In this document: in pieces, positions 25,177-37,695 of the stretch
Layout: the number at the start of each line of letters is the position of its first letter
Position numbering within the stretch: position 1 is the first letter of the stretch
NCBI RefSeq assembly: GCF_019703515.2
Contig: NC_059346.1
Location: 54,227,501 to 54,291,500 of the forward strand
Direction of reading: 5' to 3'
Length of the DNA: 64,000 nucleotides
Source of the DNA: Myxocyprinus asiaticus
Lineage: Eukaryota; Chordata; Actinopteri; Cypriniformes; Catostomidae
Notes under the pieces: generated by a model
The model's database searches: none
Told to the model about the DNA's origin: nothing
What the model saw: the letters and a program-made list of their open reading frames with translations, nothing else
Made by a program: the position numbers and the translations under genes

Positions 25177-25702
25177 CCTATTGTGTATTTCCATATATAC
25201 TTTATTTTCTATTCACTTTTATTTTTAATCTATATTTTTATTATCTCTGTCTTGTTGTTGTATTGTTTGTGCACTGGAAACTTCAGTCACCAAGACAAAT
25301 TCCTTGTATGTGTTAGCATACTTGGCAATAAAGCTCATTCTGGTGTTTTCCTTATTACATGATGTGTTGTTCTGAAAGCAAAAAGAAACAAATGAAACAC
25401 GGACTGTAGGCTGTCATCTGCGCAGACTGACTGGAGCAAAGCAGGTGTGTTTACTCGTGCGATTAACTGAACGTGAAGCGCTGCCGGCTCATGATGCGCG
25501 AATGGCTTGCATGCGCAGCATGAGTCTCGTCACATTTTACCTTTTTGTTTAGCCTCCCACGCTGCATGATCATGAGAAGGATTACATCAAAATGTAGATT
25601 GGAATGCAGGTAAGGAATTTATATAAATAAAATAGTCTACTTCTCTCTCACTATTACTGGCATGCCAGTGCTGGCACGCATGCCATAAGTTGCCGTCCCC
25701 TG
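23958..25702. mobile_element. hAT (Charlie-type) element split by a LINE
   Basis: Ends CAGGGGTCGGCAACC and GTTGCCGTCCCCTG, with a perfect 8-bp duplication TTCTAGAT (23950-23957, 25703-25710). Most of the interior is an L2 insertion. Confidence 0.88.
24160..25356 (+). pseudogene. L2-type LINE fragment with reverse-transcriptase remnant
   Basis: The frame 24186-24500 has [30 protein letters not shown] and [10 protein letters not shown]: the RT palm with its FADD catalytic box. Later frames read YSAVIESVLCTSITVWFGA and the 3' end has GGCAATAAAGCTCATTCTG. It is 5'-truncated and shifted after 24500. A TA microsatellite lies at 25135-25173. Confidence 0.88.
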
Positions 25703-25710
25703 TTCTAGAT

Positions 25711-26510
25711 GATTACTTTCTACCTTCATGTATTTTAAGGTTCAAAACAAGTTAAACTTCATTGACAGCATCTCAGGCATGCCTTTGATTACCACAGAAA
25801 ATAATTTAGACTCATTCCTCAGTTTGTAAAAACATGCACAAAAGTTTGAGCCTGTACACAAGCATCTCCCATCAAGTTTTGGATCTTTACTCACCCAGAC
25901 ACTTTTAGGGCAGAAAAAGAATACTAAGAAAATCAGTACAAATACGGTTTGGTTCCAACCTCTTCTGGACTAAACCTAACCCTAATGATGCATTCCAGAG
26001 CTTTTGAAGATTTTCCACTTGTGTCTGAAGTGAACAACTGTCAAAATTCCATTCCAGGAGCCAGTTTATGGCAGGGCCCTCTCTAACTGTCAAGGCAAAG
26101 AAAGTGGCTCCATTTTGATTGGATCGTAGTGTACCAACACAAACAAATGCCAAGTGATAAAGCTGTTCAGATAATGACCAGACACCTCTTACAAGGCAGG
26201 AAGAAAGTGCCCAGATTGGTCCATGAGGAGTTTCTTATCGCCAAAATCCTTTGAGTCCAGAGAGAAACTAACAGAATATGCAACATCAAAGACAATAACA
26301 GTAACACCACAGTTCTGACTCTCTGGCCACAAGCCAGGAGACTCTAACAGATAAAACAAAGTTCTGTGTCTCCGACCTGAAAGAGAGAGAGACATTAACA
26401 GAAACAACCAAAGTTTCTGGGTCTTCAGTCTAGAGAGACAGCAACAGATAAAACAAGTATCAAGTCTCACTCCAGGAGAAAACAGCAATGGCAATACCAT
26501 ACCAGGGAGA
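25711..26510. other. Unassigned intergenic DNA
   Basis: Two minus-strand ORFs (26189-26500, 25905-26153) look weakly retroelement-like, but I can assign no domain. Confidence 0.3.
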
Positions 26511-27344
26511 TAACTACACAGTGATGGGCAGTAGCAACAAATAGCGAAGCTGTTAGCTCAACTACATTTCAGAATAGCGAGGTGGTAGCTTATCTAATTT
26601 TTAAATCAAGTAGCTTTTCATTACGAAGCTATATTTTTGACTAGGTAGCTGCATAGCATTCACAAAATCTACACCGCTACATCATGCCTTATACCCGGTG
26701 TTTACTATCACTAGTTTTGAACCGGCTTGTTTGTGTCGGTTCTTTACAATGAATTGGTCACACATGATAGGAAAGCAGTCTGAATCAGTTCACTATCCAG
26801 TTTGAATGACTCAGAAAGCTTGCGCGCTGCTGAATCATTTGTCTGGCTCTCACTTGCCAACATGCTCACAGAATATTTTAAAACATGGAAAATAAAGATA
26901 ACGTTGGTTGCAGTGGATCTACAGTCAATGGAAACCAAATCTGCAAATGTGCCCTACCATTTTAAGTTCTTTTTACTGTCTCTGACTACTGTCATATTTC
27001 TCCCCCAGTGGCATTCGCAACCTGGTCATAGAATTATATTACAATAACTATATTTCTGCAAAATATAATTATATAAAATATAATACAACATTTTTATGTG
27101 TGTCTGTTGTACTTAACACAGCAGTTTCCTGGTGGAATGAACACTAGAGGCACTAAAACAATGACTTTTATCCCCTTTCACTGAAATCACGAGTAAAACG
27201 GCAGATTATCAGTTCATAAACACTTTTCGCTCTGTTCCTCACATGATGCTATCTTATGACATATAAACACTTTTACTATAGCGCATTTTAACATTTGCAT
27301 TACATAACTAACTACATTTATAAGCTTGTTTAAGTGTGATCAAA

Positions 27345-27430
27345 TTGCACAGTAGCTCAATTGATAGAGTGTTGCACATCTGAAACAAGGACCGGGGTAC
27401 GAGTCCTGAAGAGAACGCAAGTCGACACAT
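27345..27430 (+). repeat. tRNA-like SINE head
   Basis: GTAGCTCAATTGATAGAGTG and GGGGTACGAGTCC resemble A and B boxes; no clean tRNA fold, so read as SINE-derived. Confidence 0.4.
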
Positions 27431-27993
27431 GCCAAAAGTGTCATAGAAGCACCACAAAATGAAGTGGTTGCTTCAGAAATTGTTTTTCATGCCACATTTG
27501 CTTTTTATGATACTATCGGTTACGTTTAGGGTCAAGGGTAGGGAGGTAGGTTTTGTTGATTTCAATCTCAATAGAACATTAACCGTAAAAATATGTTCAG
27601 GAGAACATTTCTCTCACTTTTAGTGCCACACAGTGGGCGTTTCACTTCTGAACTGCCCTGGAACGTGCAATGAACCACAATATTTTATTTCGCAAAAATG
27701 TTGCCACAGTCACACAATGTTCGTTGCATGGGAGAAGGCCCTCACAAATTGCGCTGTCAGAGCACCCAGCCCCTTGAGACATAGAGAAAGATTAAAAAAA
27801 ATAAAGTAATAAGCTATGTTAGTAATGTTGTTGGTTTTGTGAATTTTTTTCTGAGGTTTGCTACTAAACCTTGCTGTTGAGCAGATGGATAAATGGATAA
27901 ATGGATGGATAAATAAAATTCATAATTAATATTTACTCAATCCTTTATTTTTATAATCAGTATTATTATCATTATCATTATCATTATCCAGCA

Positions 27994-28470
27994 GCCATAT
28001 CACCCTGTAGCTCAAGACTGGTTGCCTACTGAAACTAAGCAGGGCTGAGCCTGGTCAGTACCTGGATGGGAGTCCTCCTGGGAAAACTAAGGTTGCTGCT
28101 GGAAGAGGTATTAGGGAGTCCAGCAGGGGGTGCTCACATTGTGGACTGTGTAGGTCCTAATGATCTGTGGTCATTAAAAATCCCAGGACACTTCTCAGAA
28201 AGAGTAGGGGTGTAACCCTGGTGTCCTGGCCAAATTCCCCCCATTGGCCCATCAGTCATGGCTTCCTGATAATCCCCATACATTAATTGGCTGTATCACT
28301 CTACTCTCTCCTCTCCACCAATAGCTGGTGTGTGGTGGGTGTTCTGGTGCACTATGGCTGCCGTCGCATCATCCAGGTGGATGCTGCACACTGGTGGTGG
28401 TTGAGGAGAGTACCCTGTTCACTGTGTAAAGTGCTTTGAGTGTAGTGTTAGAAAAGTGCAATATTCATTC
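27994..28470 (+). mobile_element. 5S rRNA-derived SINE (SINE3 type)
   Basis: The head GCCATATCACCCTG...AAACTAAGCAGGGCTGAG...CCTGGATGGGAG tracks a 5S rRNA including its internal promoter. It is followed by a SINE body and a tail (AAGTGCTTTGAGTGTAG). It is not a 5S gene: the head is diverged and continues into SINE sequence. Confidence 0.85.
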
Positions 28471-29149
28471 ATATTATAATTAATAACTGCCAAACAACAA
28501 TAATAATAATTTATATCATAATAATATCAACAATAATTTAGCAAATAGGGAGTAGAAATTCACAGATATGATTTAAATATGAAGGCAAGTGTAGAAGTAA
28601 ATGACATTTCATTACAAAATCCCTTTGTTTATATTTATATATCTGCAAGGTGAATTATCATTTTTGACTTCCTAACTGTCCGATCTGTAGCAGGCGTTTA
28701 AAATAAAGTTTAGGACAAAAACCGTCAGTGTTTCTCGCTTCGTGCTCATAGTTTTGAATGAATACATCACATTCAGTTGGGTGGTCACATACGGTCTAGT
28801 CGCACAAATATTTTAACTATATTTATAACTATATCCTAAGCTCAAATCAGATATGAAATTCGGCCTCTGCAGATGGTTAGAACTCCACACAGCCACCGTG
28901 TAATTAAGTAATGTTTAAATTAATTGCGTATATGTAATTAAGTAAAAGTACAAGTATTCTGTTTAAATTGCACACTAGTAAAGTACAAATCATACTTAAG
29001 TATATTTACTCAACTACTTTACACCCCTGGAAGAAGGTCTTAATAAAGTTCAACACGAGTGCAGCTTGTAAACAACTTCAGCAGTTAAAGACATTTTTCA
29101 ACCAAAAGAGTATCAAAACACTTAGCCTACATGAAAACATATAAAAAAT

Positions 29150-29450
29150 TACCAAGGCATTACCATGTTTTTTGGACATGTACCATTACCTGGGAGCACC
29201 ATGTTATTACAATGGTATATGAAAATGGTAATCATATAGCGAAGTACCATGGTATTTTTTTTATTACCTTGAAGCACCATGTAAATACAATAGTATATGA
29301 ATATGGTAATCATACATCAAATTACCAAGGAAGTAACATGGCATTCTTTGAGGTATTTTGAAATACATCTACCATATTTATGTACCATTCTGTATTTGCA
29401 TGGTGCTTCAAAGTACCATGGTATTACCATCTTATACCATCAGAAATCAC
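29150..29450. repeat. ACCATGG/GGTAAT-rich degenerate tandem repeat
   Basis: Repeats of GAAGCACCATG, TATATGAA(A/T)ATGGTAATCAT and TACCATGGTATT, about 80 bp apart. Related in motif to the minisatellite at 33035-35395. Confidence 0.6.
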
Positions 29451-30119
29451 ATTGTTATTGCCCAGATGTTCTCATACATACAAGGAATTTGGCCTCTAAT
29501 CAGAAACTTCCAGTACATACAGAAATACAACAGCTTGACACAGAAACACAGGATAAGATGAATAGTATACTGTATGTACACAGAGTTTTTATACAGGAAT
29601 GTGCAAAGGAAATTATGTTTAAAAGGTTATGGGTTTGTAGAGGTAGTACAAATCAGAAAATAAAACGTAAAAGTGATTTTTCATATTGAACACATTTGTT
29701 TGTAGAAGTAGTATTATTAATATGAAAGTTAAAATGTAAAAATAGTGATTTTACATTTTGAACACATGGTTTTGTATTGACAGCATGTCTAAATATGAAT
29801 TTACATGTTTGTTTTTTTACGTGCACATACGTATTGCACCATACAGTATACTTGTAATATACTGTACCATGGCTTTGATAAACGTCATGTGAATACGTCT
29901 TTTAGATGATTTGTCTATGCAGGATGGTCTGTGCATCTGCGGTTGAAAAAAAAAATGAAATAGCTTAAATGTAGCAAGCTACTTTTGGCATGTAGCTTGT
30001 AGTGTAACTTGCTACTTTTTCTGAAGTGTAGCTTTTAGCTTAGCTTAACAAATTTTTCTGTTGAGTAGTTGGTAGCTTAGCTACATTTTTTGAGTAGCTT
30101 GCCCAACATTGTAACTACA

Positions 30120-31226
30120 TTAATACCAGCGATAAGGTTAAGCTCTGGCGATCAACACCTCTCCAAGTTTCCTGCTTTGAAGTTTCCTGTCTGTTCCAGA
30201 AAAAGGAACTTCTTCGCTGACATAAGGGCTTCATCTGCGTGATTCAGATTGCAAAGACCCTCTAGGTGCTCCAGGAGATCAGCATTCCTCAGCAATTCGT
30301 GTTAAACACTGTTGAAATGGAATCCAGCTCCTTTTATCACTGTAACGTGTCCCCGAAGCACCAGTGAAGACGTCACTATCACTGAATTCCTCACTTAATC
30401 AAGCGGAACGAAAACATTACTACCCAAACCTCTTTCCAGAGACCTTGGCATTGCTGTAAACTACCAGCTTCTTATCTAATGTTTTTTAGATTGCATTACC
30501 TGTGTATCAAGACTTTTAATTATTTGCTTAATTAAAGATAAGGTCTAAAGTCTAAGACCTTATTAGTTTACAGAGAAACAGCAGTATTATCTTTCCATAA
30601 GATAATAGCCATCCTCTGCCATTGCTACATCCAGTTCAACCACTTGCATCTTCCTATCCTTTGCACTATCCTGTGCTTATTAATACAATTTAGTAGTTGT
30701 TAAGTTTACGCTTAAAAAGTTAAAGTCTCCGTATACATAAGTCAGGCATAAGAGGTATCACCTGAAATCTTAGAATCTAAACTTCTGCATAACCATCACT
30801 TCTGCATTTATGCGAATTAAAAAAAAAATTAAAAAAAAAAGGCCTCAAAACACTCGAGTTGAAAATTAGCTTTTTATTTTTATTTGGGTGGTTCTCTGAG
30901 AAATGAGACCAATTTTTTGCAATTTGTCCAATGAATGGTGAGGTTTTAAATTTGAGTGTGAAAAATTGTGTGCGGCAGCCCAAAAATGTACATAAATAAA
31001 TGAACATTTCTAGTTAAAAACATAATTGGTACGTCAGACCTTTGTTTTGTTGGACAAGAAAAACTAGCTTCATACCATGTGACCCACATTTGGTTTTCTA
31101 CTAGTGCAACAATTTACGCATGGAGCCACACTGAGAGCCCCATATCGCTGGGATTTAACCATATAGGGCCTTAAATAGACAGATACTAAAAGGAAAGTTT
31201 GTTTTTAACCAGAATTTCAAAGGACA
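30120..31226. other. Unassigned intergenic DNA
   Basis: No supported gene or repeat ends. Confidence 0.35.
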
Positions 31227-32108
31227 TTAAGTTATGAGCACTCCAACTTTGGAAAAACAACAACAAAAAAAGTCATCTCTGGTGTTTGCTGCCAAAAAGC
31301 TATTTTTTTGTTTTATCTGACCATAGAACCAGGTCGCATTTGAAGTTCCAGTAGTGTCTAGCAAACTGAAAACGCTTGAGTTTGTTGTTGGATGAGAGCA
31401 GAGGCTTTTTTCTTGAAACCCTCCCAAACAACTTGTGGTGATGGAGGTGACATCTGATTGTAGTTTTGGAGACTTTCTGAACCCAAGACTCAACTAATTT
31501 CTGCAATTCTCAAGCTGTGATCCTTAGAGAATTTTTGGCCACTTGAACCATCCTCCTCACCATGCATGGAGACAATATAGACGCACACACTTTTCCAGGC
31601 TGATTTTTAACATCTTCAGTTGATTGGAACATCTTAGTTATTGCCCTGATGGTGGAAATAGGCATTTTCAATGCATTAGCTATGTTCTTATAGCCACTTC
31701 CCATTTTGTGAAGCTCAACAAAATTTTGCCGCACATCAGAACTATATTCTTTAGTCTATATCCATTGTGATTGATGATTAAGAGAATTTGGCTGTGTGTT
31801 ACCTCATATTTATATGTGAAAAAGGAAGTCATGGCTGAACAGTTTCATATTTCTAGACACCCAGGTGTACTAAAATATGAATGGGAACATAATTCAGATA
31901 TATTTTACTCATAAGAATTTCTAGGGGTGCCAATAATTGTGGCAAACGTGTTTTGGAGAAAAATATTTAATTATGAGATCTAAAAAATTTAGATTTTTGT
32001 GAACATTTTGAATTAAAAATCAAAAGAATAAACAATCAAGATATATTTTTCACAGTCTTCTATGCTCATATTTCCCAAAGGTGGCAATATTTATGGCCAC
32101 AACTGTAT
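31227..32108 (-). pseudogene. Tc1-like relic, N-terminal transposase only
   Basis: The minus strand reads GYKNIANALKMPISTIRAI (HTH), SRKKPLLSSNNKLKRFQFAR and CDLVLWSDKTK, with stops and shifts. The right end has GGCCACAACTG, like a Tc1 TIR; the left part of the element is missing. Confidence 0.8.
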
Positions 32109-32156
32109 GTGTTAACCGAAGACTAGTTTGCTAAAAACTAGTCTTATTACTATCTA

Positions 32157-32162
32157 TTTATT
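32157..32162 (-). promoter_or_regulatory. Candidate polyadenylation signal of the receptor gene
   Basis: AATAAA on the minus strand about 275 nt downstream of the stop, just before a Tc1 relic whose edge is near 32108. It is the nearest canonical hexamer noticed; usage is inferred. Confidence 0.35.
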
Positions 32163-32435
32163 GTCTGTGGTAATCAACAACATGCCATAGATACTGTCCA
32201 TAGAGCTCAACTGATTATGAACATGGAACAATCCTTGAAATCTGGAGTATGTGACAGATGTAAAATTCAGCAGTCCTTAGTGCACACTTAGTGCTCTTAA
32301 GTATGATCAGAGCTGTCTGTACCATTTCATGATCCTGATGAGTTACTATTTCCTGAAAAACAGGACTGATATACGTAGTCCTGCCCTGGATGTGCAGGAA
32401 CAAATTCTTAGTTCCCTGTTTGGACAAATGGACCC

Positions 32436-32903
32436 TTAATTCCAGCAAATTCTTCCATTTTCCTGCTGGAAGAACTCCATAGGGGTGTAATCGCTCATGA
32501 AAACCATATCAGGCTTCCCAAAAGCTGCAGGTACAAAGTTTGTACCACTAATGTTGGAGATGATATCTCCAGTGTCTTTGCTCTCTGGACTTGTGATTTC
32601 ATTGTCAATAAAAGCACTCAAAGTGGAGTCTTTCTCATTGAGGTCCATAGGAAAGATCTCTGTGGAAACAGACGTTTTGTTTGGGGCAAGTGTTGGGGTG
32701 TCAGGGGGAATGGTCTCCTCCAGAATGGGTGTGTTGGCCTCATCTTCACTGAGGATGAGGAGGGTAGGCTTCACAGCAGCCGGGGATGTTGGTGGGCAGC
32801 TGAGAGGAGACACTTCCTTCTTGCTTTCAATGACACACACTGTACTGGTGTCACATCCCTCGCTCTCAACTAACTTCTGTCTGTTCAGAGGCTCCAGGAT
32901 ATC
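32436..32903 (-). CDS. Receptor exon 16: cytoplasmic tail and stop
   Basis: Last exon: 155 codons plus TAA (32438-32436). It starts with a hydrophobic/acidic Box 2-like segment (STVCVIESKKEV), continues rich in Ser, Thr, Pro, Asp and Glu, and ends ENGRICWN. The only tyrosine in the whole cytoplasmic region is in SDYTPMEFFQQ (residue about 735). No YxxQ STAT3 motif is present. Confidence 0.85.
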   Translation of the reverse strand, partial: DILEPLNRQKLVESEGCDTSTVCVIESKKEVSPLSCPPTSPAAVKPTLLILSEDEANTPILEETIPPDTPTLAPNKTSVSTEIFPMDLNEKDSTLSAFIDNEITSPESKDTGDIISNISGTNFVPAAFGKPDMVFMSDYTPMEFFQQENGRICWN

Positions 32904-35900
32904 CTGCAGAGGAAAGACAAAGTTAGGTCAGTTCATTCATTTGGGCATCTTTTCAGTACTCATTCTCAGCATGCAGCAAAAATAAAAATATAAGTTGTTA
33001 CAAAAAAGTATGATTTTTTTTTGGAGTTCAAGTCTTAAAAAAACATGTAGAACCATGGTGCCAAGTCGAATAAAAGGGTAGTACCTTGGTACCAAATCCA
33101 AAGAAACATGCTAATACCATGGTACCAAGTCCAAAAAAAATACAAAAAACAAAACCATGGTACAAGGAAAAAAAAAAACCATGGTAGTACCACAGTACCA
33201 AGTAAAAAAAAAAAAAAAAAAAAAGGTAAAATCATGGTACCAAGTCCAAAGAAACATGCTAATACCATGGTTCAAAGTCCAAAAAAACAATAATACCATG
33301 GTACCAAGTCCAAAAAACATGGTAGTACCTAGTGACAAGTCCAAAAAACATGGTAGTACCATGGGTATCAAGTCCAAAAACATGGTAGTACCATGGGTAT
33401 CAAGTCCAAAAACATGGTAGTACCATGGCACCAATTACCCCAAAAAACATGGTAGTACCATGGTATCAAGTCCAAAAAACATGGTAGTACCATGGGTATC
33501 AAGTCCAAAAACATGGTAGTACCATGGGTATCAAGTCCAAAAACATGGTAGTACCATGGGTACCAAGTCCAAAAAACATGGTAGTACCATGGCACCAATT
33601 ACCCCAAAAAACATGGTAATACCATGGTATCAAGTCCCAAAAAATATGGTAATACCATGGAATAATAATTTGTTACATTTATATAGCACTTTTCTAGACA
33701 CTCAAAACGCTTTATGCTTTAGTATAGGGGGAATATTCTCAACCACCACCAGTGTGCAGCATCCACCTGGCGATGGCAGACATAGTGCGCCAGAACGGCC
33801 CCACCACACACCAGCTTTTGGTGGAGGGAGAGTACAGTGATGTAGCAAATTCATATGTATCCACCTTTTTCCTGACTTCTCCATGGTCGGCGCCATTACG
33901 GCACGCCACATCCACTTGGATGTTCCGCACTTCCACTTATTTGTTGTTATTGTATGCTAGAGCTAGATAAACGTTACTGGTGATGCTGATGTGTGTGCTG
34001 TTAGAGGATGTTATACAAATACAGGTGGCTTAAAAAATTACTGGAAAATGAATGTCAAAATAATAAACCCACCCAAAAGCTGTTAATGCCTGAAACTTGA
34101 GTCACACCAAATGCTATAAGCAGAGGTTGCATTAACATGATTTTAAAACACTGATGGATAATTCCAATTGATCCATCCCTCAAATCTGCTGATTTTTAAA
34201 TGAAACCTAGGGAGACCATATGTCCTCTTTTCACATACATGTCCTCTTTTCTGGACCTTAAAAAGCATCCGGTCGGATTCAGATTCCCAGATTTGTCCGT
34301 GCTTTCTATCATCATCATCATCATACATTGTGTGTGCAACAAGAAACCCGATGAATGTGAATTCTCTCTCTGCGCGCTGAATGTCTGTGTGTCTCTCTCT
34401 CTTTTACACACACACACACACACACAGGGCATGTGCAGAAAGCGTGAGAGTCCAGTGTAGTAACTTTACCATGTAAATGTGTGTGATTGTGTACTTATTT
34501 ATTCAGCGATTGCCGCCGAAAGCGTCCATACACAGATTTTTGTGAGAAAGGGATTTACATTAAGTAAACGGAGTGTTCCATCGTTTTTAACTGTCGTAAG
34601 TGATTATTTCAATGCTTGGTAATGTGAATAAGGTGCGAACTGGAAGTCTGTAGCATCCGTGTTGGGAGTACGCGCTAAGCATAATGGGTAATTTCGCCGC
34701 CCGTGAAAATCGTGGATAGGGGATTATTAGGAAGCCATGATGAATAGAGGCCAATGGGCAGATTTGGCCAGTATACTAGGGTTACACCCCTACTTTTTTA
34801 CGAGAAGTGCCCTGGGATTTTTAATGACCACAGAGAGTAAGGACCTTGGTTTTATGTCTCATTCGAAAGACGGTGCTTTTTCGGCACCATACTGGGGCAT
34901 TAGGACCCACACAGACTGCAGGGTGAGCCCCCCTACTGGCCTCACTAACACCTCTTCCAGCAGCAAATGTAGTTTTCCCCAGGAGGTCTTCCGTCCAGGT
35001 TCTAGCCAGGCTCAACCCTGTTTAGCTTTAGTGGGTAACCAGGCAAGAGCTGCAGGGTGATATGCTGCTGGCTGTATGGTAGTACCATGGTACCAAGTAA
35101 AAAAACAAAACAAGGTAGCACTATGGTACCAAGTCCTAAAAAAAACTGGTAGTGCCATGGTATTAAATCCAAAAAGCATGGTAGTACTATGGTACCAAGT
35201 CCAAAAAAACAACAACATGGTAGTACCATGGTGCCAAGTGCAAAAAAACATGGTAGTACTATGGTACAAAGTCCCCCAATAAAAACATGGTAGTATCATT
35301 GTACCAAGTCCAAAAAAAACATGATAGTACTATGTTACCAAGTCCAAAATAATATTTAAAAAATCATGGTAGTACCATGGTCATTTTTGGTAATTTTTTT
35401 CTAAGTGTGGTATTCTTTAAGTACCATTGTATATATATCAAAGTACCCTGGTATTACCATCTAAAACCACCGCTGTACCAGGATACTGCCACAGTATTTT
35501 TGTAAGGGTCTTTTGGGTAATGGAAAACTCCTTTTCTATTACAATGATAAACCAATAAGTATTATTTCAGTGTTTTATTCCTGTCTGATGCTTACCAGTT
35601 CATGGCCAATGTTGATTTTCTGAACTGCATTACTGTGCCCAGGGTTTGGTATACTCGGCCAGAGCAGCTTTTTGGCTCTGAACAAAATAATGTATAATAT
35701 GCATAAAGTGTCAAAACATGCAGTCATATTTGTTAAATTCAGCCATTCTTTCAGACAGAAAAATGCATAGATCTTTACCTGTGCAGAAATCGACAACTGA
35801 GGTGTACAGCCAGCAAAAGGATGACTATTGCCACGATGACTGCAGCTATAATGATGTTTAAAGCTGTGAATGCTGTAGGAGTGAGGCAAATGCTGTCAAT

Positions 35901-36390
35901 AAATATGTGACTATTTAAATCCAAGTAATGAAAATACAAACACATAGACACGCATTGTCACACTTATGTCATTTAATGCTTATTATCAACAGTTTTAAGG
36001 CATATAACCAGCTGATTTTAAATAGCAAAACAATGCGAGATACTATCAGCCAGCAAAAAAGTTTGAGCTTACCCGGCGGGTTAGTAACAAATGGTTTGGG
36101 ATCGCTGCGCTCACCTTCCCCAGCCGCTGTAAATGCCGACAGCTGAATTTGGTATGCACTGTTGCTTTTTAGCTTCAGCAACTCATAGCTGTTTAGACTG
36201 GGATCCACTATGATGACTTTCAGAATGATGTACAATAATAAATAAAATTAAAACAATATTGAGTAAGAAAGGGTGTTGCTCAGATTCCCATGAATGCAGT
36301 TGTCACATTTAGACACATTTATATAACTTACATTATAAAAACCTTGTTATAATTATTATTATTAAAAAGGTTTTCAATTTCATCAACAAA

Positions 36391-36458
<68 letters not shown>

Positions 36459-37660
36459 GAAATATGTATTCTCTTAATGCATGAACTTGACTATCAAACC
36501 AAGTTTGGTGCAATGTCCCAAATATCATCAAATAATTAAAAGAAATTACCTACATAGCACAAGTAAAGGCATGCACAGACTATTAGCTGACTACAAACTT
36601 TCCTTATTTTATCAGATTTATTTTAGTGTTAGCTATCTGACCATGTTGACAAAAACACAAGACACAAATTCAAGGGACAAGAAATTAGACCAAAATATCA
36701 ACTTATGATTTAAAATATTCCACTGTTGTAGCATTTATTGTATACCATTCATGTAATTTCACTAAGCGTTACCCCTCTTTTAAGCAGCTGAACATTCCTG
36801 AGTTTTTCATGGTACAGTTGAGAAAGTGAATCATATAAAATCAAAAATATGAACAGTAATATATGTCTCATTTTAATGCTAAACATCTATTTGTTACAAA
36901 ACATATTTGTACAAGCTTTTTGAGACTATATTTCTTAGCATAAACTGTTACATCTGACATGTTTTGCCCTAGTTCTTAAGAAATACTGATTTGCAGTTGT
37001 GTAACCAAAGTATTAAATAAGGCTGAATTTACATGTTTCAGTGTTGTATTCTGTGTATGAGATGTTGTAGCCTAGTAAGAATCCACGCAGGTCCTCCGCT
37101 GACACAGGGTTCCACGTGATCACTGAGGAATGCTGTGTAATATTCAAAATGCTCACATTACCAGGAGCACTGATAGGACCTGAAAGGAAAAATAGGTAGC
37201 CTGTAATCTATATTCGTCTCTGTCAACTACTGCTAAAGCTACAACAAAGAAAATAATAAAGATTTTAGCTTTTATACTAGTGGAGTTATCAAGTTTCTGG
37301 GAGTTTGAAAATGAAGCAGTTTTAACCTTTTCATAAGTAGGGTCTAAATTCCACTGCAGTGCCCCCTGGAGTGAGTTATTTTTGCATGTGACACTGCACA
37401 TCCAGTAGAGAGGGGCAGAGTGTAGATAAGTACTTTTTATTTGATTTTATTTACATTTTTGATTTCTTGTCATAAAAAAATAAAATACTGTATATAATAT
37501 AGTAAACATGTGAACAAATGGGTTATGTCTGCTGTACTGTATTTGTTTTATTTATTTCATTTTTATAGCTGTAAAAAACAAATTAACAAATAATATCAGC
37601 AGTCTGGTTTGCCTATATGCACTGTTTGACTTCTCAGACATTGTGTGTGTGTGTGGGTGT

Positions 37661-37695
<35 letters not shown>

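Larger units (their letters stand above)
26519..30111. mobile_element. 3.6-kb hAT-type non-autonomous element
   Basis: Ends CAGTGATGGGCAGTAGC and (inverted) CAATGTTGGGCAAGCTACTC with perfect 8-bp duplications TAACTACA (26511-26518, 30112-30119). Both subterminal regions are rich in GTAGCT. No transposase is seen. It hosts a tRNA-like segment, a 5S-SINE and an ACCATGG-rich stretch. Confidence 0.85.

Noticed and set aside
25905..26500. Two minus ORFs as a gag gene
   Set aside because: A weak resemblance (FFALTVREGPAINWL) without supporting motifs or LTRs.
27994..28110. A 5S rRNA gene
   Set aside because: The 5S-like head is diverged and runs directly into SINE sequence without a terminator.
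32497..32985. Plus-strand ORF of 162 codons
   Set aside because: Shadow of the receptor's last exon on the other strand; the minus frame has matching splice site and family order.
33035..33658. A CRISPR-like array
   Set aside because: Units are contiguous near-identical minisatellite copies without unique spacers, in a vertebrate intron.
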